Translations under genes and position numbers: made by a program | Notes under the pieces: generated by a model | The model's database searches: none | Told to the model about the DNA's origin: nothing | Seen by the model: only the letters and a program-made list of their open reading frames with translations | Shown here: in pieces, positions 26,317-35,690 of the stretch | Layout: every line of letters starts with the position of its first letter | Position numbering within the stretch: position 1 is the stretch's first letter | From: Pirellulaceae bacterium | Lineage (GTDB): Bacteria; Planctomycetota; Planctomycetia; Pirellulales; Pirellulaceae | Assembly (NCBI GenBank): GCA_026004775.1 | Contig: BPJU01000012.1 | Location: forward strand, 124,001 to 188,000 | Direction: 5' to 3' | Length of the DNA stretch: 64,000 nucleotides

Positions 26317-28953
26317 TCATTGGCGCTGAGTCGGGTCATCGATGAACGCTTTAATAGCCGGAAGCTGAATCGCCAGCCAATCGGCGCGCTCCAGTTGCTT
26401 GGCGCGGTGCCAAAGCTCGTCAAGTGTCTGATGGACCGCGGCCTGATCGTCCGGTGAGAACCGCGACTCGACGGCCGCCAGCTCCTCGGCCAGCCTCTTG
26501 GCATATTGATCCGCCTGTTGCTCCCGGCCCAAAGCCAGTTCGGCACTCAGCAGAGCGGCCAGCGTGCGGATACGACCGGCCTGGGGTTCGAACTGATCGT
26601 GTATTTCCATTGCCTGGTGATAATAGCTGGCGGCGTCGTCATAACGCTTTTGGTAATAGAGACAGTCGCCCAGAGCCTGGAGAGCTTCGGCGTACGGCTG
26701 CGATTTCTTGCCGGTCCGGCCCGCAACAACATCCAGCCACTTGCGGGCCCAGCTTTCGGCTTCGGCGTAGCGACCGGTAGTTTGCAAAGCCGTGATCAGA
26801 TCCTGAACCACTTGCGATGCCCACGTTTGTCGAAAGCCGGTTTCTTCCAGGAGCAGAGCTGTTTCTTGAAGTTGTTCGACGGCAAGATCCATTCGCCGGG
26901 TGGCCCAGTACGCGGATGCCAGGCCCGCCATGGCGACGAGCGTATCCGGATGGCGGCTTCCCAAGGTGTTGCGGCGCCGCTGCACGACGTCCGCCCTTAA
27001 ACGAATGGACTGCTCGAAGTCACCCAGTTGCTGGTAAGCCTCCGCCAGGTTGTTCATCATGCTCAACGTATATGGGTGATTGGGTCCCAATTTTTCACCG
27101 ATTCGCTGGAGGTAGTCTTCCAGCAGTGGGATTGCCAATTCCCAGGTACCATCGGCGGCGTATGCCGCTGCCAGGTTGCTCAGCGCCACGAATGATTCGG
27201 CATGATCGACCCCCAGTCGATCCGCGGTCAACCGGTAACATTGCTCCAAGAGCGGTATCGCCTCAGCAACGCGTCCGGCGCGGGTGTAAAGAACCGCCAG
27301 GTCGTTCATGGTTACCAGGGTTGCCGGATCGGTATTCCCGAGTTGTTCTTTGCGCCGTTCGAGCGTCTCTTCCAACAATTGAATGGCTTCCGGCAGGCGC
27401 CCTGCCTGGCCGTAGGCCATTCCCAGGCGACTTGCGGTTTCCAGCGTTTCCGGATCATTTTCCCCGAGCCGTGTGCGGCGCGTTTGATGCGCTTTCTCGA
27501 AAAGCTCGACAGCGTCTTGGGGATAGCCGAGGCTGACCAGGGATTGAGCCAGCCGATGTTGCATCGTGGCCACGACAAGCGGGTCGCCCACGGCCTCGCC
27601 TTCCAATTGCCGGGCGGCGGTGCGCAGTCGTTCGGCTAATACTGCTTCCAAGGGTTCGCCGCTGTCGCGTACTTGCCGCAGATCCAGATCGGCAAAAATG
27701 GCGGTGATGATCTGGTTGCTTTTTTCGACCTGAGTCAGCCGTTTCTGGGCTTGCATGCGAGCCTCGGCTTCGGCCTGCCGAGCTTCAGCTTCCGCTCGAC
27801 GTGCTTGATCAGCCTGGCGGCGCAAAAGTTCGGCGCGGACACCGAGGCCCACGGAGATCAGCAACCCCACCAGCAGGCTGACGGCCAAGCCGATCCAGAC
27901 GCGTCGGCGTTTTCGCTGCTCTTTTTCACGTACCAGAGCTTCGGCACGAGCCAATTCGGCTCGGCGAGCCCGTTCCTCGGCCGCATGGCGGATACGGGCC
28001 ACCGCCTCGGCCACCGCCGCCCCGTCGGAAGGTCGCTGGCTCGGCTCAGCAGCCAGGCACTTTCGGCACAACTCGACCCACTCGGCTTCGGCTCCACAAC
28101 GTTCCAGTCGTTCGTATGCTTCCTGAAGTTCACCGGCAGCGACTTGGCGGCGTACCTGCTCGGCGGTGCGGCCCACGACCGGCGGTTCACCCGTCAAAAT
28201 GTGGCAAAGTATGGCTCCCAGGGCGAACACGTCACTGGGCGGTGCTAAACGATCGATTTCCCCCCGCGCCTGCTCCGGAGCCATGTAGGATGGGGTGCCC
28301 AGCACCGAGCCGACTTGTGTGGCAGCGACGGGTGCAGCGCACGTTTCATCCAGCAACGTGGCGAGCGATTCTAACTCCGGTTCGATCTTCTCACCGGCAG
28401 GGGCATTCGAGTGTAGCTGCTTGGCGATCCCCCAATCCATGACCTGCACTTCGCCGAAGGCCCCCACCATCACATTGCCGGGTTTCAAGTCGCGGTGAAT
28501 GATGCCCTGAGCATGGGCATAACCGACTGCCTGGCAAACCTGTTCGAAAATGGCTATGAAGCGCCCTCGGTCGTGGCTCAGCTCCGGCCGTTCGTCCAAT
28601 AAGCGTTTGAGCGTCGTGCCGGCAACCAACTTCATGGCCAAGAACGGCCGCCCATCGAGCATTTGCCCCAATTCGTGGACTGCCGGGATCCCCGGATGCT
28701 GCAACCGTCCCGTGATCCGAGCTTCAAAGCGGAAGCGTTCCACGGCCCGCGGAAAATCGCAATACTCAGGGCGCAACAATTTGATAGCGACCTCGCGCCC
28801 CAAGCGGACGTCAACCGCCCGATAAACCTCTCCCATCCCGCCTTGCCCGATCAGCTCGATCAATTCATAGCCAGGCGGCGCAGCGCACTTCACAGGGCTG
28901 GTAGGCTTACCAGAGGGTGATGGACCTGCCGGCAATGTTTCGTCGATGCTCAT
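26317..28953 (-). CDS. Membrane Ser/Thr protein kinase with TPR sensor domain
   Basis: The 878-residue protein has a PknB-type kinase domain at about 29-325: glycine loop IGQGGMGEVYRAV, Lys58 in VAIKLL, HRDLKPGNVM with Asp155, and DWG at 173-175 where most kinases have DFG, as is common in planctomycetes. The activation segment includes GTPSYMAPEQARG. An Arg/Glu-rich juxtamembrane helix precedes one membrane segment (352-373), then about 70 residues of coiled coil, then tetratricopeptide repeats (about 450-870) with several copies of the pattern LG..HP.TL. The TPR part would lie outside the cytoplasm. It stands alone, with a long structured leader and a promoter at 29210-29238. Confidence 0.92.
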   Translation of the reverse strand: MSIDETLPAGPSPSGKPTSPVKCAAPPGYELIELIGQGGMGEVYRAVDVRLGREVAIKLLRPEYCDFPRAVERFRFEARITGRLQHPGIPAVHELGQMLDGRPFLAMKLVAGTTLKRLLDERPELSHDRGRFIAIFEQVCQAVGYAHAQGIIHRDLKPGNVMVGAFGEVQVMDWGIAKQLHSNAPAGEKIEPELESLATLLDETCAAPVAATQVGSVLGTPSYMAPEQARGEIDRLAPPSDVFALGAILCHILTGEPPVVGRTAEQVRRQVAAGELQEAYERLERCGAEAEWVELCRKCLAAEPSQRPSDGAAVAEAVARIRHAAEERARRAELARAEALVREKEQRKRRRVWIGLAVSLLVGLLISVGLGVRAELLRRQADQARRAEAEARQAEAEARMQAQKRLTQVEKSNQIITAIFADLDLRQVRDSGEPLEAVLAERLRTAARQLEGEAVGDPLVVATMQHRLAQSLVSLGYPQDAVELFEKAHQTRRTRLGENDPETLETASRLGMAYGQAGRLPEAIQLLEETLERRKEQLGNTDPATLVTMNDLAVLYTRAGRVAEAIPLLEQCYRLTADRLGVDHAESFVALSNLAAAYAADGTWELAIPLLEDYLQRIGEKLGPNHPYTLSMMNNLAEAYQQLGDFEQSIRLRADVVQRRRNTLGSRHPDTLVAMAGLASAYWATRRMDLAVEQLQETALLLEETGFRQTWASQVVQDLITALQTTGRYAEAESWARKWLDVVAGRTGKKSQPYAEALQALGDCLYYQKRYDDAASYYHQAMEIHDQFEPQAGRIRTLAALLSAELALGREQQADQYAKRLAEELAAVESRFSPDDQAAVHQTLDELWHRAKQLERADWLAIQLPAIKAFIDDPTQRQ

Positions 28954-29076
28954 ATAATTTTACCAGAAACAACTAGCCCCCTGGTTGCATAAAAACCGTG
29001 GATCTTGAGATGAAAATTATTAGTTTTCCCGGGAAATATTGCAGTTTGTGCCGACGGATTCTCGTTCCCGTAACCC

Positions 29077-29136
29077 TTACATTCCGTGAGGCTCGACAAA
29101 ATCGATTGCTATCACATTTTTTCCCAAAAATGCCAC
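29077..29136 (-). CDS. Possible 19-residue leader peptide upstream of the kinase gene
   Basis: A GTG at 29136 is preceded by AAGGAGG with six bases between, the strongest ribosome site in this region, and opens a 19-codon frame (VAFLGKNVIAIDFVEPHGM). It ends 123 bases before the kinase ATG, which itself lacks a visible ribosome site. The strong promoter at 29210-29238 reads through it. The frame may be chance, since the G-rich site also forms part of a hairpin. Confidence 0.3.
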   Translation of the reverse strand: MAFLGKNVIAIDFVEPHGM

Positions 29137-29142
29137 AAAAAA

Positions 29143-29180
29143 ACCTCCTTGGCATTCCAGGCGTCTAACTAGTAGGAGGT
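29143..29180 (-). promoter_or_regulatory. Leader hairpin pairing ACCTCCT with the AGGAGGT ribosome site
   Basis: On the minus strand ACCTCCT (29180-29174) is perfectly complementary to AGGAGGT (29149-29143), with 24 bases between, and a run of T follows at once. The structure could hide the ribosome site of the short leader frame, or act as a weak attenuator through its T-run. It lies about 25 bases into the predicted transcript. Confidence 0.45.
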
Positions 29181-29209
29181 ATACGCTAAGAAGGTGGTTC
29201 TCGCTACGA

Positions 29210-29238
29210 AATATAGCCGCTACTCGGTCCGTTGTAAA
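29210..29238 (-). promoter_or_regulatory. Strong sigma70-type promoter for the kinase-TPR gene
   Basis: TTTACA (29238-29233), a 17-base spacer and TATATT (29215-29210) on the minus strand each match consensus at five of six positions. Transcription would begin near 29203, giving a leader of about 250 bases before the kinase start at 28953. Confidence 0.6.
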
Positions 29239-29388
29239 GCCTATGCCGGCATGCCGCCCCAATGGAAGCGCGGAGCTCTTCGCGTCCTTTCTTGGGCTAG
29301 TCATCTTCCACGAGTTTTTAGCCAACGTTCAACTCGTCAAGCAGCTTGCCTGCTGCTTGGCGTATCAACGGAGCCACGCTCCAGCCTG

Positions 29389-29591
29389 CTAAAGTGAAGT
29401 TATCCCCAGGTAAATACCTTCGGGCTCGCCGCTGTAATGGAAGTAGATTTCGTAAGCCCTGCCGGGAACCGAGATAGAACGCGTACTATCAGGGAAACAG
29501 TAAAATGGTTGCTTTTTGCGCCGAAGCGCAGCTCGAAGGCGACCGTATAGCCGTCCAAATTCCTGATGCGCACCTCGCTGCGTCCGGCCAA
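29389..29591 (-). pseudogene. Frameshifted remnant of a small planctomycete domain
   Basis: One frame reads EVRIRNLDGYTVAFELRF and SNHFTV; at about 29495 the sense moves to the next frame, PDSTRSISVPGRAYEIYF followed by HYSGEPEGIYLG, and stops. Together they match a widespread small-domain pattern that I recall as IKNxNxYxVxVxLRSG...FTVP...VPxGxYxIYFxYSxxPxxLFQGDxFTL. The usual continuation (NNNGVEIQIV) is lost to a stop. A one-base deletion and the truncation mark it as decayed. The family is from memory and has no assigned function. Confidence 0.5.
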
Positions 29592-29830
29592 TTCGGTCCG
29601 AGATCATCTTTGCGTTGTCTTCCCGTCTTCTCCCGGCCTCTGGCACCGGGGGCCCATCGCACCACCAGCGGCAAACGAGCCGATATCATCCGCTCTTGTT
29701 GACCGGTGGCCTACCGGAGGGCAGCGCGACTTTCCGCCTTTCACTGCCACTTTGCACTTGATTTCATCTTGACCTCTGATTCGGCATCTGGTATTGCCCG
29801 CTTGGGGTGGAGAAGCCGGGGGTCGTCCCG

Positions 29831-30649
29831 ATGATGGCGCAATTCGATCTTGGAACGGCAAGTCGCCGGACACAGCCATGGAAAGCCGTACCGCCTGTCG
29901 GGACGGGCTGCCTGTCGTGCGCCTTGCACCTTACATGCCAACGCAGCGGCGCTGCCGGCCGGCTCCGCCTTCGCTCGCAATTTCTCGATTCTCTCAAGTG
30001 CATACTTCTGATAACAACGTTGCTTGTCAGCGAAGGCTGCAACCTGCTGCGATCACGCTACGCCATGAATGATCCTGTCTATGCGGAACAGTACGTCGAG
30101 GGTGCCCAATGGCCAGACCTGCCAGGAAAACTCAAACAAGCACTCGACGCGCGCTTCGCGGACAACCTGAACGGTTATGTCGTAGGCATGGGCGCCCAAA
30201 CTCGCCTCACTGCCGACATACTGGTCGGCGCCGAACTGGGCGCCGAATCCTACATCAGCGATTCATTCTCCACACGCTCCGGCATCGCCGCATACCTAAA
30301 CCCACACGATTACTACTTCGCTGTCGATGCCGGCGTGCGATTTCAACCCCCTGTACGCCTGGCTCCTTTCGCTGGGCTAGGTACCTTCCACGGCATCAGC
30401 CGCTGGCCCACCTTGGCCTCCCGAAGCCCCTCCGATGAAGAAACAACCGTTTCCTTTTCCGATTCAAGCTCTTCCGACTCCCAACCCTTGCACCTCATCC
30501 ATGCAGTCTATCCGGAAATCGGCGCCCATTTCTGGATCGATGGAAAAAGGCGTATTACTCTCTTTGGCCGTTATCTGATTACCTCCGAGGGCCGCAGCTC
30601 CGACCAGTGGTTCATAGGCGGCAACATCACCTGGTTCAAAAGATGGTAA
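29831..30649 (+). CDS. Predicted exported beta-rich, possibly outer-membrane protein
   Basis: The 272-residue frame contains a hydrophobic segment ending ILLITTLLVSEGC, which looks like a lipoprotein signal with an imperfect lipobox, although it lies about 80 residues after the ATG used here. No good start exists nearer: a TTG at 29924 would put it after 38 residues. After the cysteine come NPVYAEQY-like residues and alternating beta segments (YVVGMGAQTRLTADILVGAE, YFAVDAGVRFQPP, LFGRYLITSEG), ending in an aromatic FKRW. I infer a small barrel or envelope protein. A Ser-rich linker (SFSDSSSSDS) is near residue 205. No family was recognised. The start is uncertain. Confidence 0.55.
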   Translation: MMAQFDLGTASRRTQPWKAVPPVGTGCLSCALHLTCQRSGAAGRLRLRSQFLDSLKCILLITTLLVSEGCNLLRSRYAMNDPVYAEQYVEGAQWPDLPGKLKQALDARFADNLNGYVVGMGAQTRLTADILVGAELGAESYISDSFSTRSGIAAYLNPHDYYFAVDAGVRFQPPVRLAPFAGLGTFHGISRWPTLASRSPSDEETTVSFSDSSSSDSQPLHLIHAVYPEIGAHFWIDGKRRITLFGRYLITSEGRSSDQWFIGGNITWFKRW

Positions 30650-31911
30650 GAACTCACCGTGCGCATCCGGTAGTGCTGTCCCAAGTAGAGAATCGTTCGG
30701 CCGGTGCCCAAGACAGCGCGTGCCGCTGCCAATCGTGGTAAAAAATGGTAACCCTTCACGGTCAGAAAATGAGCGGAAACGTCGTTACCCACTACGTGGC
30801 TGCGCGCAACACTGGAGAATCGACCGTACGGTTCCTCCCATCCAGGCCGCTGGCCTGGTCTAAACTCCCACCCACGCCGTTGGGCTGGGCTAAACAAAAG
30901 GCGGCCCTTCAAGCGGCTGGTGGCGCGCCAATAACAACACGCTCGTCGCCTTGCTTGCTGCTTGCGGAAAAAACCACTCCCTCCCTCCCCCCTCATGCGG
31001 TGGGAGATGGAGTAGGGTATTTCCATTTGCCGCCAGCAAGGGCATTCGGTGTTCGAGTATCTATCCCAGACGGTGAGGAACCGGTTTGCCGGACTCCCGG
31101 CGCCTTCTCTGCTGCCGGCGCTGGGTAGCTCATAAGCCACAGTCGCCTCCGGCCTGGAGCGCCGACGTTGTTTCACGCTGGAACGGCACAGAGGTTTTTA
31201 ACTCCTGCACATATGAGACTTGGCCAACCCGAACGGCCTTTCGCATATCGAGTCGACGGCGGTGTACACTGGTCAGCCAATCGCGGTTGTTGGCCAAGCA
31301 AACGTGAACGGTTACGTGGCTTGTTGTCGTCATTAGTAACTATGTACCGGCCATCCCGCGGCGGCCCGTGGATCGGGACGCAATGGACCATTTCTTGCCG
31401 ACCGAGTTCGACGAAAGGATGAGCAAGCTGATTGCATCACCAGCCATACCAGTGACGCGGCCTGTCACATGCAGCCAGCCGTTTGTCGAGCCGTGTGTCA
31501 TTCGATCAGCTCGTGGCGGGTGGTCATCCTGATAAACAGCAGCGGAACGCCCCGAGAAGACCTGAGTGTCATCGTTGACTTGCCGAACTGCCCGTCCCAA
31601 GCAACTCAGGCCGGTAACGGGAGTGTGGCAGCAGAGTCGCAGAATGGCAGATTAGTATACAGGCTCGATTTTGATATGGGCCCTGGGCGAATACTGCGTC
31701 AGGCCAAATAGAACTGCCTGCCTGGTCAAGCTCGAACGGCGGTGTGCCAAGCTAAGCTGGCGGCGAGTGCCGTCTGGTTCCTGCTCATCGGGACGGTGTT
31801 TGAGACACGGTGCCGGCAATCCGACCCAAGGCTTCAGCCGGATGCACACCAAAGCGATTACCGCCTTGCCGAAAGGCACGACAACCCTCAGAAAAAAGAA
31901 CAGTTATCGCA
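30650..31911. other. 1.26 kb without a supported gene
   Basis: No reading frame here has a ribosome site together with a recognisable protein. A stretch near 30850-30900 (CCACCCACGCCGTTGGGCTGGG) resembles repeat tails in planctomycete genomes as I recall them. At 31515-31700 a plus-strand frame reads VVILINSSGTPREDLSVIVDLPN, vaguely like the tail of a DUF11/CARDB-type beta domain. The region looks like eroded DNA. Confidence 0.5.
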
Positions 31912-33216
31912 TCACGGAACGACGCCGTCCGGCAGCTTTCCCAACCGGATGGCGGGAGGTGCCGGACGATTCGGCGACTGTTCGGCCACCAGATCCGGCA
32001 CGGGCAAGATGCTTGCCAAAGCAGCGGTCTGGCGGGTGGCAGGAACTTGATGCACCGACTGAGGCACCAGCACGCGGATCAGGTTCACGACCGGGACCAC
32101 GGAACCATCGTCTCGAGCAAGCGGCGCGTCGCCTCTCCACAGGATTACACTGTCCTTGCCGTTGCCGGAAATGATTAGATTCGAGCCTTGCAACGTGAAT
32201 GAGACATCCATCGCTCGAAATTCCACGCGGTCCTCTAAATTCTGGCTCTTATCAAGCTCCCAATGCAAAAACCGACTTGCCGCTTCCAACAACGAACTAC
32301 TGACTACTCCCTTCTCAACGACAAGCCGACCGCGGCATTCACACAATCGTCCGTCGACACATCTCATGTTTTCAACACGCAATTCGGCACTACCACTTAT
32401 CATGTGATGCGGGAATTGCTCGGTAACAAGTCGGTGCAGATCGACATTACGAAAGCTGCCTGTAAGACTTTCTATTTGCCACCCGCCCGACACAATGGTG
32501 GAACGTATCACTCCCTGAAACTCACAATCGTTGCCCATCATCGCAATATGAGGCAGCCACGCCGAAGCCAACCATACGGGAAACCAGCGGCCACGAGTAT
32601 CAATAGTACACTTCAGCAAACCGAAGTCGGCGTTTTGATCGCGCGTCAGTTGGATTTCCAACGTATGGTCATCCGGGGCACCGTCCGGCGTGCACCAAAT
32701 GGAAAGCGAGGGACTCGTTTTGTTAGCATCGAAACGGCAGGCGGCATGCACAAAAGAGAATTTTCGACTACCACCATTCAAAGTTGCGTGCTTCACCCGT
32801 ATATGAACATTGCCTTGCCACGGTATCTGGCCTTGTTCCATCTGCCGGCACAAAGCCACGGCACCGTGAGCAAGCATGTCGCTCGTCAGTTGCGGATAAT
32901 CCACCTCGATGGTCCACTGGTTTTCGGCATCGCGAGCAAGTCGCAACCGGTGGACGTGGGCAGCCGGCTGCTTGCGGCCTGCCTGATAAAGGGCCAATTG
33001 CTCGAACTGTACGCCGTCTCGACAAAGCTCCATCCGTTGCGCCGCGGCCGCCATCTGAAGATGATCGATACACCATCGGCGTAACCGTTGTTGCCAGGCT
33101 TCCATTCTTCGAGCCTGCGTCGTGTGAAGTGCCCACCATCCGTGCAGCAGCGTTACAGACACGATCGCTCCCAGGAAGAGGGCGCCGCACATGCGCCGCC
33201 GTGTCATCCTTGCCAT
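31912..33216 (-). CDS. AsmA-like membrane-anchored protein of unknown function
   Basis: The 434-residue protein starts at an ATG with GGAGG eight bases upstream. One N-terminal membrane segment (about 8-29) is followed by a long, beta-rich extracytoplasmic region. The stretch GSAELRVENMRCVDGRLCECRGRL and the preceding IESLTGSFRNVDLHRLV resemble the repeating layers of AsmA/YhdP-type lipid-transfer proteins, but this is a pattern impression. Several cysteines occur in pairs (CRDG, CTPDG, CECRG). The C-terminal 60 residues are Pro/Ala-rich. It follows aroC by 36 bases on the same strand and could be in its operon. Confidence 0.65.
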   Translation of the reverse strand: MARMTRRRMCGALFLGAIVSVTLLHGWWALHTTQARRMEAWQQRLRRWCIDHLQMAAAAQRMELCRDGVQFEQLALYQAGRKQPAAHVHRLRLARDAENQWTIEVDYPQLTSDMLAHGAVALCRQMEQGQIPWQGNVHIRVKHATLNGGSRKFSFVHAACRFDANKTSPSLSIWCTPDGAPDDHTLEIQLTRDQNADFGLLKCTIDTRGRWFPVWLASAWLPHIAMMGNDCEFQGVIRSTIVSGGWQIESLTGSFRNVDLHRLVTEQFPHHMISGSAELRVENMRCVDGRLCECRGRLVVEKGVVSSSLLEAASRFLHWELDKSQNLEDRVEFRAMDVSFTLQGSNLIISGNGKDSVILWRGDAPLARDDGSVVPVVNLIRVLVPQSVHQVPATRQTAALASILPVPDLVAEQSPNRPAPPAIRLGKLPDGVVP

Positions 33217-33252
33217 CGGTCACGCCTCCGTACCTTGCTTTCGAGTCGCATC

Positions 33253-34392
33253 CTATCGTTGTCGAGCCAGTTCCAGGAATTGCTCGTACCGAGCGCGGAT
33301 TTCCGTCAAGCTGTCGTTGCCGAACTTCTCGGTCCATGCCCGGGCCACTTCGAAGGCTACCACGCATTCGACGATGATGGCGGCAGCCGGTACGGCACAG
33401 ACATCGCTCCGCTCGTAGGCCGCCGATTCGGGTTGTTTGGTGGTGAGGTTGACCGATTCCAAGGGACGAGCCAGCGTGCTGATCGGCTTTTTGGCAGCCC
33501 GAATCACCAGCGGTTGCCCGTTGGTCATCCCGGCTTCTAAACCCCCGGCGTTGTTCGTCGGCCTGACAAAGCCAAGATGCGGCAGATGGCGCTGTTGGGG
33601 ATCGAACCGGATCGGGTCGTGGACTTGCGAACCACGTCGCCGCGCCGCCTCAAAACCGAGCCCGATCTCTACTCCCTTGATTGCCTGGACGGACATCACG
33701 GCTTGGGCCAGCCGTCCATCGAGTTTGCGATCCCATTGGGTATGCGTGCCCAAACCGAAGGGCACGCCTTCGACCCGCACTTCGACAACGCCTCCTAAGG
33801 TGTCGCCTTGCCGCCCCGCCTCATCGATCAACGCTTTGACTTCCTCGTCGCGTTCGGGCTGCAACGAATACACAGCGCTGCTGTCGCGCAAAGCGCGATG
33901 TTCGGCGATCGATCCCTCAGGCACCGCCAATCGCAGGCCACCCAACTCCACCACATACCCGAGCACCTCGATGCCGAATTGGGCCAGCAGTTGTTTGGTA
34001 AGCGATCCGACGGCGACCCGTGCGGCGGTTTCCCGAGCACTGGCCCGTTCCAGCACTCCTCGAATCGACCCCAGATACTTCAACGCTCCCGTCAGATCGC
34101 CATGCCCGGGTCGAGGCCGCTCCAGGTCCTCCAAACGCTCCAGCTTCGCATCGCGATTCGTGATCTGCAGAGCGATGGGACTGCCGATCGTGGTTTGTTT
34201 CCAGATTCCCGAAAGAATCTCGACGTGGTCCTGCTCGATCCGCTGCCGCCCCCCGCGACCATAGCCGCCCTGGCGGCGGCGCAAGTCGGCATCGATCGCC
34301 GCGGTATCAATCCGCAGTCCCGCCGGGAACCCGTCCAAGATTGCCACTAAGGCGGGCCCGTGCGATTCACCCGCCGTCCAATACCGCAACAT
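33253..34392 (-). CDS. aroC: Chorismate synthase
   Basis: The enzyme makes chorismate from 5-enolpyruvylshikimate-3-phosphate with reduced FMN, the last common step of aromatic synthesis. The ATG at 34392 gives the canonical start MLRYWTAGESHGPALVAI. RRRQGGYGRGGRQ, the histidine in PGHGDLTGALKY, RASARETAARVA, GDTLGGVVEVRVEGVPFGLGT and MTNGQPLVIRAAKKPIST all match. Near the end, RSDVCAVPAAAIIVECVVA is the usual conserved block. The 379-residue length is normal. The downstream gene begins 36 bases after its stop. Confidence 0.96.
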   Translation of the reverse strand: MLRYWTAGESHGPALVAILDGFPAGLRIDTAAIDADLRRRQGGYGRGGRQRIEQDHVEILSGIWKQTTIGSPIALQITNRDAKLERLEDLERPRPGHGDLTGALKYLGSIRGVLERASARETAARVAVGSLTKQLLAQFGIEVLGYVVELGGLRLAVPEGSIAEHRALRDSSAVYSLQPERDEEVKALIDEAGRQGDTLGGVVEVRVEGVPFGLGTHTQWDRKLDGRLAQAVMSVQAIKGVEIGLGFEAARRRGSQVHDPIRFDPQQRHLPHLGFVRPTNNAGGLEAGMTNGQPLVIRAAKKPISTLARPLESVNLTTKQPESAAYERSDVCAVPAAAIIVECVVAFEVARAWTEKFGNDSLTEIRARYEQFLELARQR

Positions 34393-34544
34393 GTCTCGCC
34401 TGTAGTAGAACCCCCGCTCCGCACGCCCGGGCAAACGCCGCCCTGTTCCGGCAACCCCGCAACCGCCGCGGCCGGCTCAGAAAACCGCCCGCCCGAACCG
34501 TCACCTCGTCTGTGCGGAATTGTACCGGCAGACGGTTATCACTC

Positions 34545-35564
34545 CTAGGCCGTTTCACCGACACCCTTCGCCTTGCGGGAAGAAGAATCGCCGGAGCCGC
34601 ACGCATTTTTCGAGGAAGCTCTACCGCGCAGCAACCAATAATCCACCAACAACGTGTCCAGGATCAACTGCGCTATATGGTAGGCCACCATCGGGAGGAT
34701 GCTTGCTCCCAATTCCATGGAGACGCGGACTCCCACCATCAGGGTTTTCTGACTGCCGGCAAAGCCGACGGCGATCCGGTCGGCCCGCGAAAGCCCCATC
34801 CAGCCTCCCAGCAACATTCCGATTCCGAATGCGGCCAAGTGAATCGAAACCACAGCCGCCACCGTTGCCACCACCGACAACGCCAGAAATGTCACCGTGG
34901 CCCCAGAGAGCATCCGGCCCATCTGCACCGAGCCAAGAAACACCATCACCAGGATACCCATCTGTGCCAAAGTATTCAGTTCGATCTTGCGGAGCGTACT
35001 CCACCTTCCGATTCGGGGTATCAGCCGAAGCAATTGTGCCAGGGCCATCGGCAAGACGACCAACAGCGCCAAGGTGCGCCCCAGTCCCGAAAACGAAACG
35101 CTGTCGGCGACCCACTGGTGACCGCCGGTGATCCAGAGCCAGAACGGTGTCAGCAGGAAGCACAAGAGATTCGTCACCACCGTGACAATCAGCGATACGG
35201 CATCGTTTCCGCCGGCACGCCGTGTCCAAACGGAGGCCGAAGCCAATGTGCAGGGGGTGGCTGCCGCAACCAGCAATCCATCCCGAAGGTCATTCGGGAA
35301 AAAATAGGCCACGGCCCACGCCATCAGCGGCACCGTCCCCATGTTGACGGACGCCGCCAACAGGCTGGCCCACGGATAACGGATCGCCTGCCAGATAGTA
35401 CTGGCATCCAGCGGCAGTGCCATAACAAACAGTACGCCGGCAACCACTCCATCACGCAACCAACCGTGCTCCAGCACCGGCTCGGCTCTGCGCCACAACA
35501 GACAGCCGCTCACCAGCGAGCCGATCAGCAACGCCAAAAACCAATTCCGCAGCAGCAACCTCAT
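34545..35564 (-). CDS. Bile acid:sodium symporter-like membrane carrier
   Basis: The 339-residue protein has about nine to ten hydrophobic segments and matches the SBF-like (YfeH/PF13593) group of the bile acid:Na+ symporter superfamily. Supporting features are the paired helices with LVAAATPCTLASASVWTRRAGGND, a crossover segment typical of the family, and VGFAGSQKTLMVGVRVS near the end. The C-terminal tail is charged and cytoplasmic. The substrate is unknown; relatives move sulfur compounds, arsenite or organic acids. No ribosome site is clear before the ATG. It lies 152 bases upstream of aroC on the same strand. Confidence 0.82.
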   Translation of the reverse strand: MRLLLRNWFLALLIGSLVSGCLLWRRAEPVLEHGWLRDGVVAGVLFVMALPLDASTIWQAIRYPWASLLAASVNMGTVPLMAWAVAYFFPNDLRDGLLVAAATPCTLASASVWTRRAGGNDAVSLIVTVVTNLLCFLLTPFWLWITGGHQWVADSVSFSGLGRTLALLVVLPMALAQLLRLIPRIGRWSTLRKIELNTLAQMGILVMVFLGSVQMGRMLSGATVTFLALSVVATVAAVVSIHLAAFGIGMLLGGWMGLSRADRIAVGFAGSQKTLMVGVRVSMELGASILPMVAYHIAQLILDTLLVDYWLLRGRASSKNACGSGDSSSRKAKGVGETA

Positions 35565-35690
35565 CGCGCGTACGCCATTGCTCCAGAGGCAAAGCTTCCA
35601 GCACTCGGTTTCGCGGAAGCATAGCCGATCCTCCCAGCACCGTTAAAGAGGCGGCCGCCCATACCGTTCCACCCCAATCAGTGCCGCTGG

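Larger units (their letters stand above)
28954..29830. other. Long region between divergent genes with leader elements and a gene remnant
   Basis: Besides the promoter, leader hairpin, short leader frame and frameshifted remnant listed separately, I see nothing coding here. The stretch 29600-29830 has scattered open frames with no consistent protein signal and may be further decay of the same remnant gene. Confidence 0.45.

Noticed and set aside
30571-31176. 201-residue minus-strand frame
   Set aside because: No ribosome site; arginine-rich composition; it overlaps the end of the exported-protein gene.
34341-35624. 427-residue plus-strand frame
   Set aside because: Antisense shadow of the symporter gene, low complexity, His/Gln-rich.
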